NCBI RefSeq assembly: GCF_007995215.1 | Contig: NZ_VCDK01000007.1 | Coordinates: 1-64,000, forward strand | Reading direction: 5' to 3' | DNA length: 64,000 bases | Source of the DNA: Shimia ponticola | GTDB lineage: Bacteria > Pseudomonadota > Alphaproteobacteria > Rhodobacterales > Rhodobacteraceae | Part shown: positions 34,030 to 42,987 of the stretch, in pieces | Layout: each line of letters opens with the position of its first letter | Position numbering within the stretch: the stretch's first letter is position 1 | The notes under the pieces: model-generated | Databases searched by the model: none | What the model saw: only the letters and a program-made list of their open reading frames with translations | What the model was told of the DNA's origin: nothing | Translations under genes and position numbers: made by a program

Positions 34030-34709
34030 TCACTCTAAATGACGTCTCGAAAACCTTCACGCTGCACAATCAAGGCAGCGCCGTGATTGAAGTCATCAGC
34101 GATGTGTCCTTTCACGTGGCACCAGGTGAATGCGTGGCGCTGACCGGGGCTTCGGGTGCGGGTAAGTCAACTCTGATGCGGATGATCTATGGCAATTACC
34201 TGACGCAATCGGGATCGATCTGCATCGGCGATGTGGACATCGTAAAGGCCGAGCCCCGCGAAATTATCGCCTTGCGCCGCGAGGTTCTGGGCTATGTCAG
34301 CCAGTTCCTGCGGGTCGTTCCGCGGGTCCCGACACTGGACGTGGTGGCCGACCCGCTCAGGGCCTTGGGTGTTCCTGCTGAGGACGTTCAGGCACGCGCA
34401 CAAGACTTGCTGGCGCAGCTCAACATCCCTCAGCGGCTCTGGTCTCTGTCGCCGACAACTTTCTCCGGTGGCGAGCAGCAACGGGTGAACATCGCGCGCG
34501 GTTTTGCCCACTCATATCCCGCGATGCTTCTGGACGAGCCCACGGCGAGCTTGGATGCGACCAACCGCGAAGTCGTGTTGTCCCTGATCGAAGAGGCCAA
34601 AACCCGCGGCGCTGCGATCATCGGCATCTTCCACGACGAAGCTGCGCGCGCGCGTGTCTGCGACCGCGAGATCGACGTCAGCGCGTTCACGCCCGGAATT
34701 GCAGCATGA
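34026..34709 (+). CDS. phnL: PhnL, C-P lyase ATPase, copy 2
   Basis: 227 aa. Walker [14 protein letters not shown], signature FSGGEQQRVNIARGF, Walker B AMLLDEPTASLDATN, FHDEAARARVCDR. The ATG at 34026 is preferred to that at 34020 because GGAGG ends 7 bases before it and it forms ATGA with the GNAT stop. Needed for the ribose-1-phosphonate triphosphate synthesis step. Confidence 0.93.
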   Translation: MITLNDVSKTFTLHNQGSAVIEVISDVSFHVAPGECVALTGASGAGKSTLMRMIYGNYLTQSGSICIGDVDIVKAEPREIIALRREVLGYVSQFLRVVPRVPTLDVVADPLRALGVPAEDVQARAQDLLAQLNIPQRLWSLSPTTFSGGEQQRVNIARGFAHSYPAMLLDEPTASLDATNREVVLSLIEEAKTRGAAIIGIFHDEAARARVCDREIDVSAFTPGIAA

Positions 34710-35251
34710 CCAAGGGTCGCCTCATCGCAGTTGTTGGCCCATCCGGCGTAGGCAAGGACAGCGTGATGCAAGGCGTGGCCGAGGTCATGCCCAAACTGCA
34801 CCTTGTCCGGCGTGTCATCACGCGCGCTCCCGGTCTGGGCGGCGAGGACTACGACGCTGTCTCTGAGGCGCAGTTTCAGGATCTTGTAAGCGATGGTGCA
34901 TTCGCCGTTCATTGGGGCGCGCATGGACTGTTCTATGGCATTCCACAAACAGTGAGATACCAGCTGAACAAGGGCACCGACTGCCTTGCCAACTTCTCGC
35001 GGAAAGCGCTTCAGGCAGGTGCAAATGCGTTCCCCAACTTCGTCGTTATGAACATCACGGCCGAGCCCGAGACTTTGGCCGCCCGGTTGGCGGCACGCGG
35101 TCGCGAGTCCGAGGCCGATATCGCCAGACGCTTGGCCGAGGCGACAAAGCCGCTACCGACAGGTCTGGACGTCATCACGCTTTCCAATGACGGACCGCTC
35201 AACCAGACAATCGCGCGCGCAGCTCGACTGCTTCACCCCGTGAGCGTATAG
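34706..35251 (+). CDS. phnN: PhnN, ribose 1,5-bisphosphate phosphokinase
   Basis: 181 aa. Guanylate-kinase-like P-loop GPSGVGKDSVMQGV (the GVGKDS form typical of PhnN), RRVITRAPGLGGEDYDAVSEAQF, HWGAHGLFYGIP, and the C-terminal RESEADIARRL. Converts ribose 1,5-bisphosphate to PRPP, returning the ribose scaffold of C-P lyase to nucleotide synthesis. The only phnN in the window; block 1 has none. Confidence 0.92.
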   Translation: MTKGRLIAVVGPSGVGKDSVMQGVAEVMPKLHLVRRVITRAPGLGGEDYDAVSEAQFQDLVSDGAFAVHWGAHGLFYGIPQTVRYQLNKGTDCLANFSRKALQAGANAFPNFVVMNITAEPETLAARLAARGRESEADIARRLAEATKPLPTGLDVITLSNDGPLNQTIARAARLLHPVSV

Positions 35252-35904
35252 CGATGGATCAGTTCAAAGTACCCATCCTGCCGTTCGCCGCAAAGCGCGA
35301 TTTGATCCGCGACAAAGGGCGTTGGCAAATCCGGCATCTGACCTTGCAAAGTGTCTGTCCAACGGCGCACGTCCTCTTTGGGCAACCGGCCCGAGAGTGT
35401 GAGATGAAATCGGAACTCCTCGAAGACGTAAGGATAGCCCCACTCCACGAGCAACATCTCCTGCCTGTGGCTCAATCCCGCCTTGCGCCGCCGCACAAGC
35501 TCTGCTTCGCTCGCTGGCGCGCGAAACCCGTCAAGATCGCGAACACATGCCTCAGCAACACGCTGCAAAACGTCCAGCGGCCCAAAGGGCGTGAGCGCCA
35601 GAAATCGACCCAACTGCGTCAATTTCAGTCCGTCACAAACCGCGGGCGACAGCACAGCCGCCAAGCCGGATACAGCCGCTTCAAGAGCCTCTTGCGTTTG
35701 CCCCTCTTTCAAGCGGAATGGCGGTTTCAGGGTTCCGTGAAAGCCGTATTTGCGCGGTGTCATCGTGATGTCATGCAAACCGGGCACATCGAACCCCGGC
35801 ACCTTACGGCCCGTCACAACATCCCAGCCCAGCCATTTCGCGCCGAATTCGGCCAGCGGGCCCTCGGGCGGCACATAGTAAATTGCGAAACGAGCGTATG
35901 ACAT
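35233..35904 (-). CDS. DUF1045 phosphonate-operon protein, 2H phosphoesterase family
   Basis: 223 aa. MSYARFAIYYVPPEGPLAEFGAKWLGWD start typical of TIGR03223/DUF1045. Two H-x-T motifs (YGFHGTLKPPF and FRFHLTLSG) mark it as a 2H phosphoesterase. This superfamily opens cyclic phosphodiesters. The phosphoribosyl 1,2-cyclic phosphate made by PhnJ is normally opened by PhnP, and no PhnP is seen here, so this protein may fill that step (inference). Convergent with phnN; divergent and overlapping with phnM2's upstream region. Confidence 0.85.
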   Translation of the reverse strand: MSYARFAIYYVPPEGPLAEFGAKWLGWDVVTGRKVPGFDVPGLHDITMTPRKYGFHGTLKPPFRLKEGQTQEALEAAVSGLAAVLSPAVCDGLKLTQLGRFLALTPFGPLDVLQRVAEACVRDLDGFRAPASEAELVRRRKAGLSHRQEMLLVEWGYPYVFEEFRFHLTLSGRLPKEDVRRWTDTLQGQMPDLPTPFVADQIALCGERQDGYFELIHRYTLTG

Positions 35905-35953
35905 GAATTCCCCTTTTCCTGCATCGTCTTTGACAAACGCATGTGACACTTCG

Positions 35954-37096
35954 ATGTCAGCAGACCTTTGTCTTGCCAATGCTCAGCTTGTTTTGTCAGA
36001 TCGGGTAGCGCTTGGGTCGATCACGATCGAAGCAGGCGTCATTTCCCAGATCGCAGAAGGGGACAGCATCCCGACAGGCGCTTTGGATTGCGGTGGGGAT
36101 CTGGTTTTGCCAGGTCTTGTGGAGTTGCATACCGACAATGTCGAGCGCCACATCGAGCCGCGCCCCGAGGTTGACTGGCCTCATCTTCCCGCCCTGCTGG
36201 CCCACGACGCAGAACTGGCCTCGACCGGGATCACAACGGTATTCGATGCCATGCGCGTCGGGTCCATCCATTCAGGCAAAGGCCGCTATATCGACTATGC
36301 CCGCAAACTGGCCGACGAGCTCTTGGCCGCGCGCGCGGAGGGCATGTTCAAGATCAGCCACTTTCTTCACCTGCGCGCCGAGATCTGCTCAGAGACCTTG
36401 CTTGAAGAATTGGCAGCCTTTGGCCCCGAAGATCGCGTCGGCATTGTCAGCCTGATGGACCACACACCCGGACAGCGTCAATTCCGTGATCTGACGGCGC
36501 TCAAGACCTACGTCGCAAAGAAGCGTGGTATGAACGATGCCGAATTTGCCGAGCATGTGGAAAACCTGCTCAGCCTCCAGGAGCGGTTCGGCGCCAAGCA
36601 CGAAATGGGCGCGGTGGCCGAGGCAACCCGTTTGGGCGCCGTTCTGGCCAGCCATGACGACACGACGGCAGAGCATGTTGCGACCTCCGCCAAGAACGGC
36701 GTTGGTTTCGCCGAATTCCCGACGACGGTCGAGGCCGCACAGGCCTGCCGCGCGCATGGCATCGCCGTGATGATGGGTGCGCCGAACCTGATCCGCGGTG
36801 GGTCGCACTCCGGCAACGTCGCCGCCGAAGATCTGGCTAAGCAGGACCTGCTGGACATCGTCTCATCTGACTATGTTCCTTCGGCGCTGCTGCTCTCTGC
36901 CTTCCATCTCGCTCGAATCTGGGATGATCTGCCGCGCGCGATTGCAACTGTCACCCGCAACCCGGCGCAGGCAGCGCGCCTTGAGGATCGCGGCGTTCTA
37001 CAAGTCGGGATGCGGGGCGATGTTCTGCGGGTTCGCCAAACCGAAGCGGCGCCACTTCTGCGCGGGGTGTGGAGCCAAGGAACAAAAATTGGCTGA
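35954..37096 (+). CDS. phnM: PhnM, ribose 1-phosphonate 5-triphosphate diphosphatase, copy 2
   Basis: 380 aa, matching E. coli PhnM (378) from this ATG; an ATG at 35903 would add 17 residues overlapping the divergent gene. Canonical motifs: LPGLVELHTDNVERHIEPRP, VSLMDHTPGQRQFRDL, ASHDDTTAEH, MGAPNLIRGGSHSGN, SSDYVPSALL. Releases pyrophosphate from the PhnI product. The classical PhnM of the three in the window and the partner of the canonical PhnJ. Confidence 0.92.
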   Translation: MSADLCLANAQLVLSDRVALGSITIEAGVISQIAEGDSIPTGALDCGGDLVLPGLVELHTDNVERHIEPRPEVDWPHLPALLAHDAELASTGITTVFDAMRVGSIHSGKGRYIDYARKLADELLAARAEGMFKISHFLHLRAEICSETLLEELAAFGPEDRVGIVSLMDHTPGQRQFRDLTALKTYVAKKRGMNDAEFAEHVENLLSLQERFGAKHEMGAVAEATRLGAVLASHDDTTAEHVATSAKNGVGFAEFPTTVEAAQACRAHGIAVMMGAPNLIRGGSHSGNVAAEDLAKQDLLDIVSSDYVPSALLLSAFHLARIWDDLPRAIATVTRNPAQAARLEDRGVLQVGMRGDVLRVRQTEAAPLLRGVWSQGTKIG

Positions 37097-37107
37097 GCAG
37101 GGTGTTG

Positions 37108-37314
37108 TTACCCAGAGAACGGTTTTGATCGCGCAAGCAGCCATCGGGTAATCTCTGCTTCAGAGGCCCCCGAAAACTCAGCTGCCTCGTTCGGGTCGAA
37201 CCTATCTTTGGCGACGTCAAAAACTCTAGGTGACTTTCGACCCTTTGGCTTGAACCAGATGGCAGCAATGGCGTTTCTGCCGTCGGTCTCGGCGATGTAG
37301 TGAGTGATGATCAT
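37108..37314 (-). CDS. Small hypothetical protein
   Basis: 68 aa: MIITHYIAETDGRNAIAAIWFKPKG region, then a charged helix and DPNEAAEFSGASEAEITRWLLAR. Protein-like composition with a plausible beta-then-alpha fold; no family recognised. Lies just past phnM2 on the opposite strand. Confidence 0.5.
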   Translation of the reverse strand: MIITHYIAETDGRNAIAAIWFKPKGRKSPRVFDVAKDRFDPNEAAEFSGASEAEITRWLLARSKPFSG

Positions 37315-37483
37315 GGCGAGCAGCTGTGTAACAGTTTAATGAAGATTAACCGCGTTCAGGCTGCATGCCAACGCTAGATCGTTGATGCCAATTTTTGCTT
37401 ATTTTTTGGGAGCTAAACCCAATCGGGTCGATTGAAATCCGAGCCGATGCGTCGCGAATCGACCTGTTGGTTGAAGGTCGCGT

Positions 37484-38299
37484 TCACTCCACCAGGCCGA
37501 GGCTTTTTAGGTAGGCAAAGCCCTGAGGGATGTCTGATTTCCGACGAAGCTCCAGCACCAGATGCGGGTCGGATGCGCAATCTGCCAAGGCACGAAACAC
37601 CTCTTGCCAATGGATCTCGCCTTCGCCCGGTGCCCAGTGCCGGTCGGCGTGCCCGTCGAGGTCTTGCAGATGAACATGGCGCAATTGATCGCCCGCATCG
37701 CGCACGAAATAGTCCACGGGTGGCGCGCCGGACATACGGCGCGCAAGATGCGCGTGGCCGGTGTCGATGGAGAGCGCAATCGCGTCGCTGTCAAAACTGT
37801 CGACCATGGCGCGGCGGCTGGCCGGGTCGACATCCAGAATGTTCTCGATCACCAGCGTGATCCCCGCCGTCTCCGCCGCTTTGACGACTGGCATCATCAC
37901 ATCATGGATACGCTCCAGCTTGGCCTCCCAATAATTCGGCTTGTTCAGCCGGTTCCATGCGTACCAACGGTTGAATGGCGAATGCAGCACCATCTGCCGG
38001 GCGCCTAGTCGATCCGCCGCGTCCAACGCTTTGAGATACCGCGCAGTAATGAGCGGGCGCAGCTCGGGGTCTTTGTTATCCATATCAAGACCTTCGTATG
38101 GCCCATGGATCCCGAGACGCCCCTCGAACCCGTCCAATGCCTCTTTTGCAGCGCTAATGCGGTCTTCGAATTCAATGGTTAGGTCCTTATGCGTGCTGAA
38201 GCCCTGCAATTCGATGTCACGCGCAGCGTCGAAGAGCCACCCGCGATGGCCCACGATCTCATTTGGTTCGAGGCAAGCGCCAATCTTAAGCGGGGTCAT
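37484..38299 (-). CDS. Sugar-phosphate isomerase/epimerase-like TIM barrel
   Basis: 271 aa. AP-endonuclease-2/xylose-isomerase-like barrel: LGIHGPYEGLDM, MVLHSPFNRW, LVIENILDVDP (metal Glu), LSIDTGHAHLA (Asp, His), HVHLQDLDGHADRHWAPGEGEI and LVLELR (Glu). Metal-dependent isomerase, epimerase or lyase on a sugar or small acid. Last gene of the block 3 operon, overlapping the MFS gene by 14 bp. In a phosphonate setting it might act on a ribose derivative; unproven. Confidence 0.82.
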   Translation of the reverse strand: MTPLKIGACLEPNEIVGHRGWLFDAARDIELQGFSTHKDLTIEFEDRISAAKEALDGFEGRLGIHGPYEGLDMDNKDPELRPLITARYLKALDAADRLGARQMVLHSPFNRWYAWNRLNKPNYWEAKLERIHDVMMPVVKAAETAGITLVIENILDVDPASRRAMVDSFDSDAIALSIDTGHAHLARRMSGAPPVDYFVRDAGDQLRHVHLQDLDGHADRHWAPGEGEIHWQEVFRALADCASDPHLVLELRRKSDIPQGFAYLKSLGLVE

Positions 38300-39491
38300 A
38301 GGCTGGGACTCTCCTTGGGTCTTCGATCTTGAGATAGGCGAGGAATGCAACAGCCACGCAAAACGCCATAACGGCAAAGCTCCACCAGCCGCCATAGACC
38401 TGCGTGAGCCAGGCAAAGACGAACGGCGCCGTTGCGTTGACGGCCATCGACACAGACGCAATCCAGCCAAGCCGTGTGCCATAGCCCTTGTGGCCAAAGA
38501 GCGCGAGCGGCAGCGTGCCGCGCACGATCGTCTTGATTCCGTCGCCCATGCCATAAATTGCCGCAGCAATCAGGATACCGGGCACGGTGAAACCAACCGA
38601 CAACAGGACCGCGAAACCGCCGAACTGGAGCGACAATGCAAAAAGGTAGGTGCCCAGCGGGTGCATGTTGCGGGTGATCAACATCTCGAAGAATCGCCCG
38701 ACCGTCTTGAAAGGGCCTATGACAGCACCGGCAAGGGCGGCCATCGCGGCGGTATGCCCAAGGTCCTGCACATTCGTGACCCAAAGCGTCATCACGGCCC
38801 CCATCAAGTAGCCAGAGAAGATGAAGGAGATCACCATCCAGAGCATCCCACGCTTGCGCGCCGATCCCTGCAACTCGGGCCAGTCCGAAGTTTTTGCCCT
38901 TTTCGCGCCTTGTGCGTCTCGTTCCGGACCACGCAGGACAGAAACATGGATCGGCAGGGAAACGATCAGATAGGCCAACCCAAGGATCACCCAGGTTGTT
39001 TGCCAGCCATGGGCGTTGAACAGCGCCAGTGTCAGCGGCCAGAAGATCGTCGAGGCAACTCCGCCAAAAAGAGTGATGATTGAGATCGAGCGCTGCGCAG
39101 GTACATTCAGATCAAGGCGCGCCATAGCGGCAAAGGCCACGTTATACAGCACAAACATGCCTGCGCCTTCAGCCACAAGGATCGTAACGAATAGCTGCTG
39201 CCATGTGGTGACTTGGCTCATGGCGATTAGCGCCAGTCCTGCTACGACCGAGCCGCCCACCATGACCCAGCGACCGCCAAAGCGGTCTGTCAGGTGCCCT
39301 GAAAGCGGCGAGACCAGCCCGCCGAACAACAGCCCGGCTGAAAGAACACCAAAGATCTGGCTCAGGCTCAGTCCAAGATCAGCGGCCATATGCGGTAAAA
39401 GCACCGCATAGGCATACATCAAGGTGCCATAGCCCATGATCTGCGTGATCCCGAGGCCAATGGCGGGCATGTAGTCCCGGTTCCATGTCAT
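38286..39491 (-). CDS. MFS transporter
   Basis: 401 aa, about twelve membrane helices. MFS loop-2 motif GHLTDRFGGRWVM and the monocarboxylate-like N-terminus (GLGITQIMGYGTLMYAYAVLLPHMAADLGLS). Starts with ATG overlapping the phnM3 stop. Its place in a phosphonate operon suggests export or uptake of a breakdown product; substrate unknown. Confidence 0.85.
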   Translation of the reverse strand: MTWNRDYMPAIGLGITQIMGYGTLMYAYAVLLPHMAADLGLSLSQIFGVLSAGLLFGGLVSPLSGHLTDRFGGRWVMVGGSVVAGLALIAMSQVTTWQQLFVTILVAEGAGMFVLYNVAFAAMARLDLNVPAQRSISIITLFGGVASTIFWPLTLALFNAHGWQTTWVILGLAYLIVSLPIHVSVLRGPERDAQGAKRAKTSDWPELQGSARKRGMLWMVISFIFSGYLMGAVMTLWVTNVQDLGHTAAMAALAGAVIGPFKTVGRFFEMLITRNMHPLGTYLFALSLQFGGFAVLLSVGFTVPGILIAAAIYGMGDGIKTIVRGTLPLALFGHKGYGTRLGWIASVSMAVNATAPFVFAWLTQVYGGWWSFAVMAFCVAVAFLAYLKIEDPRRVPAYDPA

Positions 39492-40699
39492 GCAGCAAGC
39501 GGTATCCCGCGATAGGCGCAGCGGCCAGCCACCCAGGTGCCTTGGATCGCTGGGGTTTGTCCTTGCGGCCAATCCACCAGCACCAGATCGGCACGCTTGC
39601 CTACAGCGATGTCTCCCCGGTCGTCGAGACCCATGGCCCGTGCCGGACCGTTTGAGACCAGCGACCACAAGGCCAGACGATCCGCGCGCTTCTCGCGATC
39701 CAGCCGATCAATCGCGGCCAGCATGGCAGGATAAAAGTAGTCAGACGCCAGCGCATCGCACAGACCCGCCTCGACCATATCGCCCGCGCCAAGCGATCCG
39801 ATATGGCTGCCACCGCGCACCGCGTTTGGCGCGCCAAAGATGATCAGATCGCCCCCGACGCGTGCCGCCTCGGCCGCCTCTATCACCATCGGAAACTCGG
39901 CTACAGACGCGCCCAGATCGCGGAAGTACGCCCTCGTCTCGGCGCGGGTGTCGTCATGACTCAGCATCGGTGCGCCCGCGTCATAGGCCATTTTCGCAAC
40001 CTTTGCGATGGCCCCCGGCACATCGCCCCGACGATCCCAGACCTTACCCAGCATGGCGATATAATCTTCTTCGCTGAGGCCCGCACGATGCGCCTTAGAG
40101 GCCGTGCGCTTCTTCATCCGTTCATCATCAAGCGACGCAATCGAGAAATCCGGGGACAGCTCAAAGGCCCGGTCCTGGATAGGCACATCATAGGCGCGCA
40201 TCGTCATCGAGGTGTGATCGTTGAAGGCGACAGACGGCAGAAGCGGTCCTTTCAGCGCCCACTCGATCACATCAAGCGCTTCGCAGGCGAATGTCTCCCA
40301 CCTCAGTTGCACCCGGTTCTCTACCGTCAGACGCGGCGCGAGGTCCTGCATGGCCTGCATCAGTTCGCGCCCGCGCGCAACGTCGCGCAAGCCCGGCTCC
40401 CACCCCAAAGTGATGGCATGATAGGCCGTGGCGATCCCATTGGCGGCCAACTGCCGGTCGGTGTCAATCAAGGCGGTTTCTGTCGGGAAATAGACCCCGG
40501 GACGCGGCATCATCTGCCGCTCGAACGCATCCCCGTGCACATCGATCAGCGCAGGCGCGAGGATCTTGCCGCGCGCGTCGATTTCCAGACCCTGAACCGG
40601 ACCACCAATTTCGACGATGGTCCCGCTTTCCATCGTGACGGTTGTATCCGCAATCTCACCAGGCAGGTAAACCTCCGCCCCCACGAAGGTCTGGATCAT
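39488..40699 (-). CDS. phnM: PhnM-like amidohydrolase, copy 3
   Basis: 403 aa. LAPALIDVHGDAFERQMMPRPGVYFP, VAFNDHTSMTMRAYD, LSHDDTRAET, FGAPNAVRGGSHIGS and LASDYFYPAML. The HGD metal-site form resembles PhnM1 rather than PhnM2, and the DHTPGQ motif of the other two is replaced by DHTSMT. So it is a third PhnM subgroup with possibly altered substrate. Coupled by 4-bp overlap to the methyltransferase upstream and the MFS gene downstream. Confidence 0.87.
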   Translation of the reverse strand: MIQTFVGAEVYLPGEIADTTVTMESGTIVEIGGPVQGLEIDARGKILAPALIDVHGDAFERQMMPRPGVYFPTETALIDTDRQLAANGIATAYHAITLGWEPGLRDVARGRELMQAMQDLAPRLTVENRVQLRWETFACEALDVIEWALKGPLLPSVAFNDHTSMTMRAYDVPIQDRAFELSPDFSIASLDDERMKKRTASKAHRAGLSEEDYIAMLGKVWDRRGDVPGAIAKVAKMAYDAGAPMLSHDDTRAETRAYFRDLGASVAEFPMVIEAAEAARVGGDLIIFGAPNAVRGGSHIGSLGAGDMVEAGLCDALASDYFYPAMLAAIDRLDREKRADRLALWSLVSNGPARAMGLDDRGDIAVGKRADLVLVDWPQGQTPAIQGTWVAGRCAYRGIPLAA

Positions 40700-41361
40700 G
40701 CCTGACGCTCCAGTATGAGATGCCAGTGCCAGGACCCGGGCTTTTCATGCTCACGATCCTCCATCCACATCACCTCGAACCCCTGGAAGAGGGCTAGCAT
40801 CTCTACCGCGCCGCAATAGTAATGCGGGTGGCGCTTGTCCGATCCGTCTTCGTCAAACACCCATGTGTTGCGGGATATTTCGCGCGGACCGTTCAGCTTT
40901 TCGCGGTCGACCCAAAGGCGGCGCTTGGACAGCATTGTCAGCATGAAGGTCCCGCCCGGTTTCAGCACCCGGCGCACCTCGGCAATGGTGTTCAGAAGCA
41001 CGGTTTCGTCGCCGTGGTAGATCACGTTCCAGCTGAGCACATGGTCGAACGCGCCATCCTCGAACGGCAGATTATCCATGCGACCCAGTTGGGTTGTCAC
41101 GCCGGTGGCTGCCTTGTCGATTTCGGTCAAGCCCTCGGGGGCGGCGTCCAGCGCCGTCAGTTCAAATCCGGCCGCTTGCAGGGCCAAGGCATGACGGCCT
41201 ACTCCGGCCCCGAGGTCAAGGATGGCGGCGCCTGCTGCCAGCCCTTCGGCCCAGCGTTTGACATCCGGCTCGGGCGTCAGCCATTTGGAGCCTACTTCAA
41301 TCTCGTCCCAGATCTTGCTCCAATGCTGGTCCGCCGTGTCGGTCTTGGTGATGACGTTCAA
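40696..41361 (-). CDS. Class I SAM-dependent methyltransferase
   Basis: 221 aa. SAM-binding motif I LDLGAGVGRHALAL, post-I acidic LTALDAAPEGL, FDHVLSWNVIYHG and LKPGGTFMLTML. Between phnE3 and phnM3 in a tightly overlapping operon, so it probably methylates a phosphonate or its ribosylated form. I recognise such methyltransferases beside phn genes but know no proven substrate. Confidence 0.85.
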   Translation of the reverse strand: MNVITKTDTADQHWSKIWDEIEVGSKWLTPEPDVKRWAEGLAAGAAILDLGAGVGRHALALQAAGFELTALDAAPEGLTEIDKAATGVTTQLGRMDNLPFEDGAFDHVLSWNVIYHGDETVLLNTIAEVRRVLKPGGTFMLTMLSKRRLWVDREKLNGPREISRNTWVFDEDGSDKRHPHYYCGAVEMLALFQGFEVMWMEDREHEKPGSWHWHLILERQA

Positions 41362-42176
41362 CGTTGTTCTCCGATGATCTTGGTCCGGGCCCAGCCCGAA
41401 AGGTATTCGATTGAGATGACCACGACAGCGATCATCAAGATAACGGTCATGGCTGTCGGGTAGTCAAAAAGGTCAAATCCAACCTTCAACTCGATCCCGA
41501 TGCCCCCCGCCCCCACAAGGCCCAGGATGGTCGAGGATCGCACCGCTTTCTCCGTCGCAAAGAGAGAGGTCGATATGAATGCGGGCATTGCTGCCGGGAT
41601 CGTGGCGCAGGCGACCACGTCCAGTTTGCGCGCACCGGTGGCTGTCAGGCTTTCCGACGGACCTTTGTCTGCGGCCTCCATGTCATCTGCGAAGAACCGA
41701 CCGCAGAAGCCGATCGTGTCGATGGCAATGGCGAGCATACCAGCGAACGGTCCAAGGCCCACAGCAACAACAAAGACCAAGGCCCATGCGATATCCGGGA
41801 CGGCCCGAATGAACCCGAGCGCAGTGCGCACTATCTGATTGATCCAAGTCGGCGCGATCAGCCCACGCGCGGCCAACAGAGCAATCGGGACCGATAGAAT
41901 GATCCCGATCACCGCGCCCGCGAGCGCGATCTGCAAGGTCTCCAGCATTTTCCAGCCCAGCCGCGCCAGCACTTTCGGGTCTAGGTTGGGCGGGAAAGCA
42001 CGGACTATGAAGTCAGCAAAACGTGGCGGCGAAGAGATGACCTTGTCGATGGAAAAGCCTGCCCCCGCAAAGGACCACAGGATGATCACGATCGCGGCGG
42101 CATAGCCCAGAAAGGCCAGCGCCGAGGGGCGCTGATAGCGGGAGGGAAGCCCCATGTAACGAGACGCGTCAGTCAT
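41358..42176 (-). CDS. phnE: Phosphonate ABC importer permease, copy 3
   Basis: 272 aa. Single PhnE of this system: FIRAVPDIAWALVFVVAVGLGPFAGM, TIGFCGRFFADDMEAADKGPSESLTATGA (EAA loop), SSTILGLVGAGGIGIELKVGFDLFDY. Unlike the other two importers it has only one permease gene, so it should act as a homodimer. Overlaps phnC3 by 8 bp. Confidence 0.9.
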   Translation of the reverse strand: MTDASRYMGLPSRYQRPSALAFLGYAAAIVIILWSFAGAGFSIDKVISSPPRFADFIVRAFPPNLDPKVLARLGWKMLETLQIALAGAVIGIILSVPIALLAARGLIAPTWINQIVRTALGFIRAVPDIAWALVFVVAVGLGPFAGMLAIAIDTIGFCGRFFADDMEAADKGPSESLTATGARKLDVVACATIPAAMPAFISTSLFATEKAVRSSTILGLVGAGGIGIELKVGFDLFDYPTAMTVILMIAVVVISIEYLSGWARTKIIGEQR

Positions 42177-42987
42177 ATAGCCCTCGCAAGTCTTGGGCGC
42201 TGAGGCTCGATGCCCGCGCATCCAGCGGCATGCCCTCATCAGCCAGGCCAAGCACTCGCTCGCCGTATCGAAGGGCATGGTCAATATTGTGCGAGATGAA
42301 GATCACCGTCACACCCTCCTGGCGGGCAAGATCAAAGAACAGATCCATGACGTCTTCGCCTGCTGCCGGATCAAGCGAGGCGGTCGGTTCATCTGCAATC
42401 AGGATCTTGGGCTGACCAACCAGCGCACGGGCAATGGCAACACGCTGTGATTGTCCACCCGACAAGCGATCCGCTCGGCGGTTTGCCAGATGCGCCAATC
42501 CGACTTTTTCAAGCGCCGCGAGCGCCGCCTCGCGCGACGCGATTGGCGCGAAGCTCTGGCTCCAGTGGCGGAAGCCGGGGCGCTGGCCTAGCAGCCCTTG
42601 CACGACATTCGAAAGAACCGACAGGCGCGGTACCAAATTGTGCTTCTGACTCACAAGTCCCATCTGCGCCCGCATGGCGCGCAGGCCCGCGCTAGACGCG
42701 TTCTGCACATCTGTGCCCAGCACATTGATCACGCCCGCATCGGCTGGGATCAACCCCATCAGGCATCGCAGCAGCGTGGATTTCCCGGTGCCATTCGCGC
42801 CGACAATGGCCACGGCCTCGCCGCGAGACAGACCAAACGAGACATCTTTGAAGATCGGCGTTCCGGCAAAACTTTTGGCGAGCCCCGCTACACGCAGATC
42901 AACAGGCAAAACCGGGGCAGACACTACTGCCCCGGTCTGATCCGGCCGCGCGGGCGCGACCAGTGTTTCGACACTCAACTCAGTCAC
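42169..42987 (-). CDS. phnC: Phosphonate ABC importer ATPase, copy 3
   Basis: 272 aa from a GTG that overlaps the phnD3 stop; longer frames upstream lie inside phnD3. Walker A GANGTGKST, signature [15 protein letters not shown], Walker B ILIADEPTASLDP, FISHNIDHALRYGER. The N-terminal ~30 residues before the ATPase fold (Pro/Ala/Val-rich) are extra compared with the other PhnC copies. Confidence 0.9.
   Translation of the reverse strand: MTELSVETLVAPARPDQTGAVVSAPVLPVDLRVAGLAKSFAGTPIFKDVSFGLSRGEAVAIVGANGTGKSTLLRCLMGLIPADAGVINVLGTDVQNASSAGLRAMRAQMGLVSQKHNLVPRLSVLSNVVQGLLGQRPGFRHWSQSFAPIASREAALAALEKVGLAHLANRRADRLSGGQSQRVAIARALVGQPKILIADEPTASLDPAAGEDVMDLFFDLARQEGVTVIFISHNIDHALRYGERVLGLADEGMPLDARASSLSAQDLRGLYD

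Noticed and set aside
35930-35960. Possible minus-strand Pho box before DUF1045 (GTGTCAC and TTTGTCA)
   Set aside because: Spacing is off by one or more bases and the box would lie inside the phnM2 start region.
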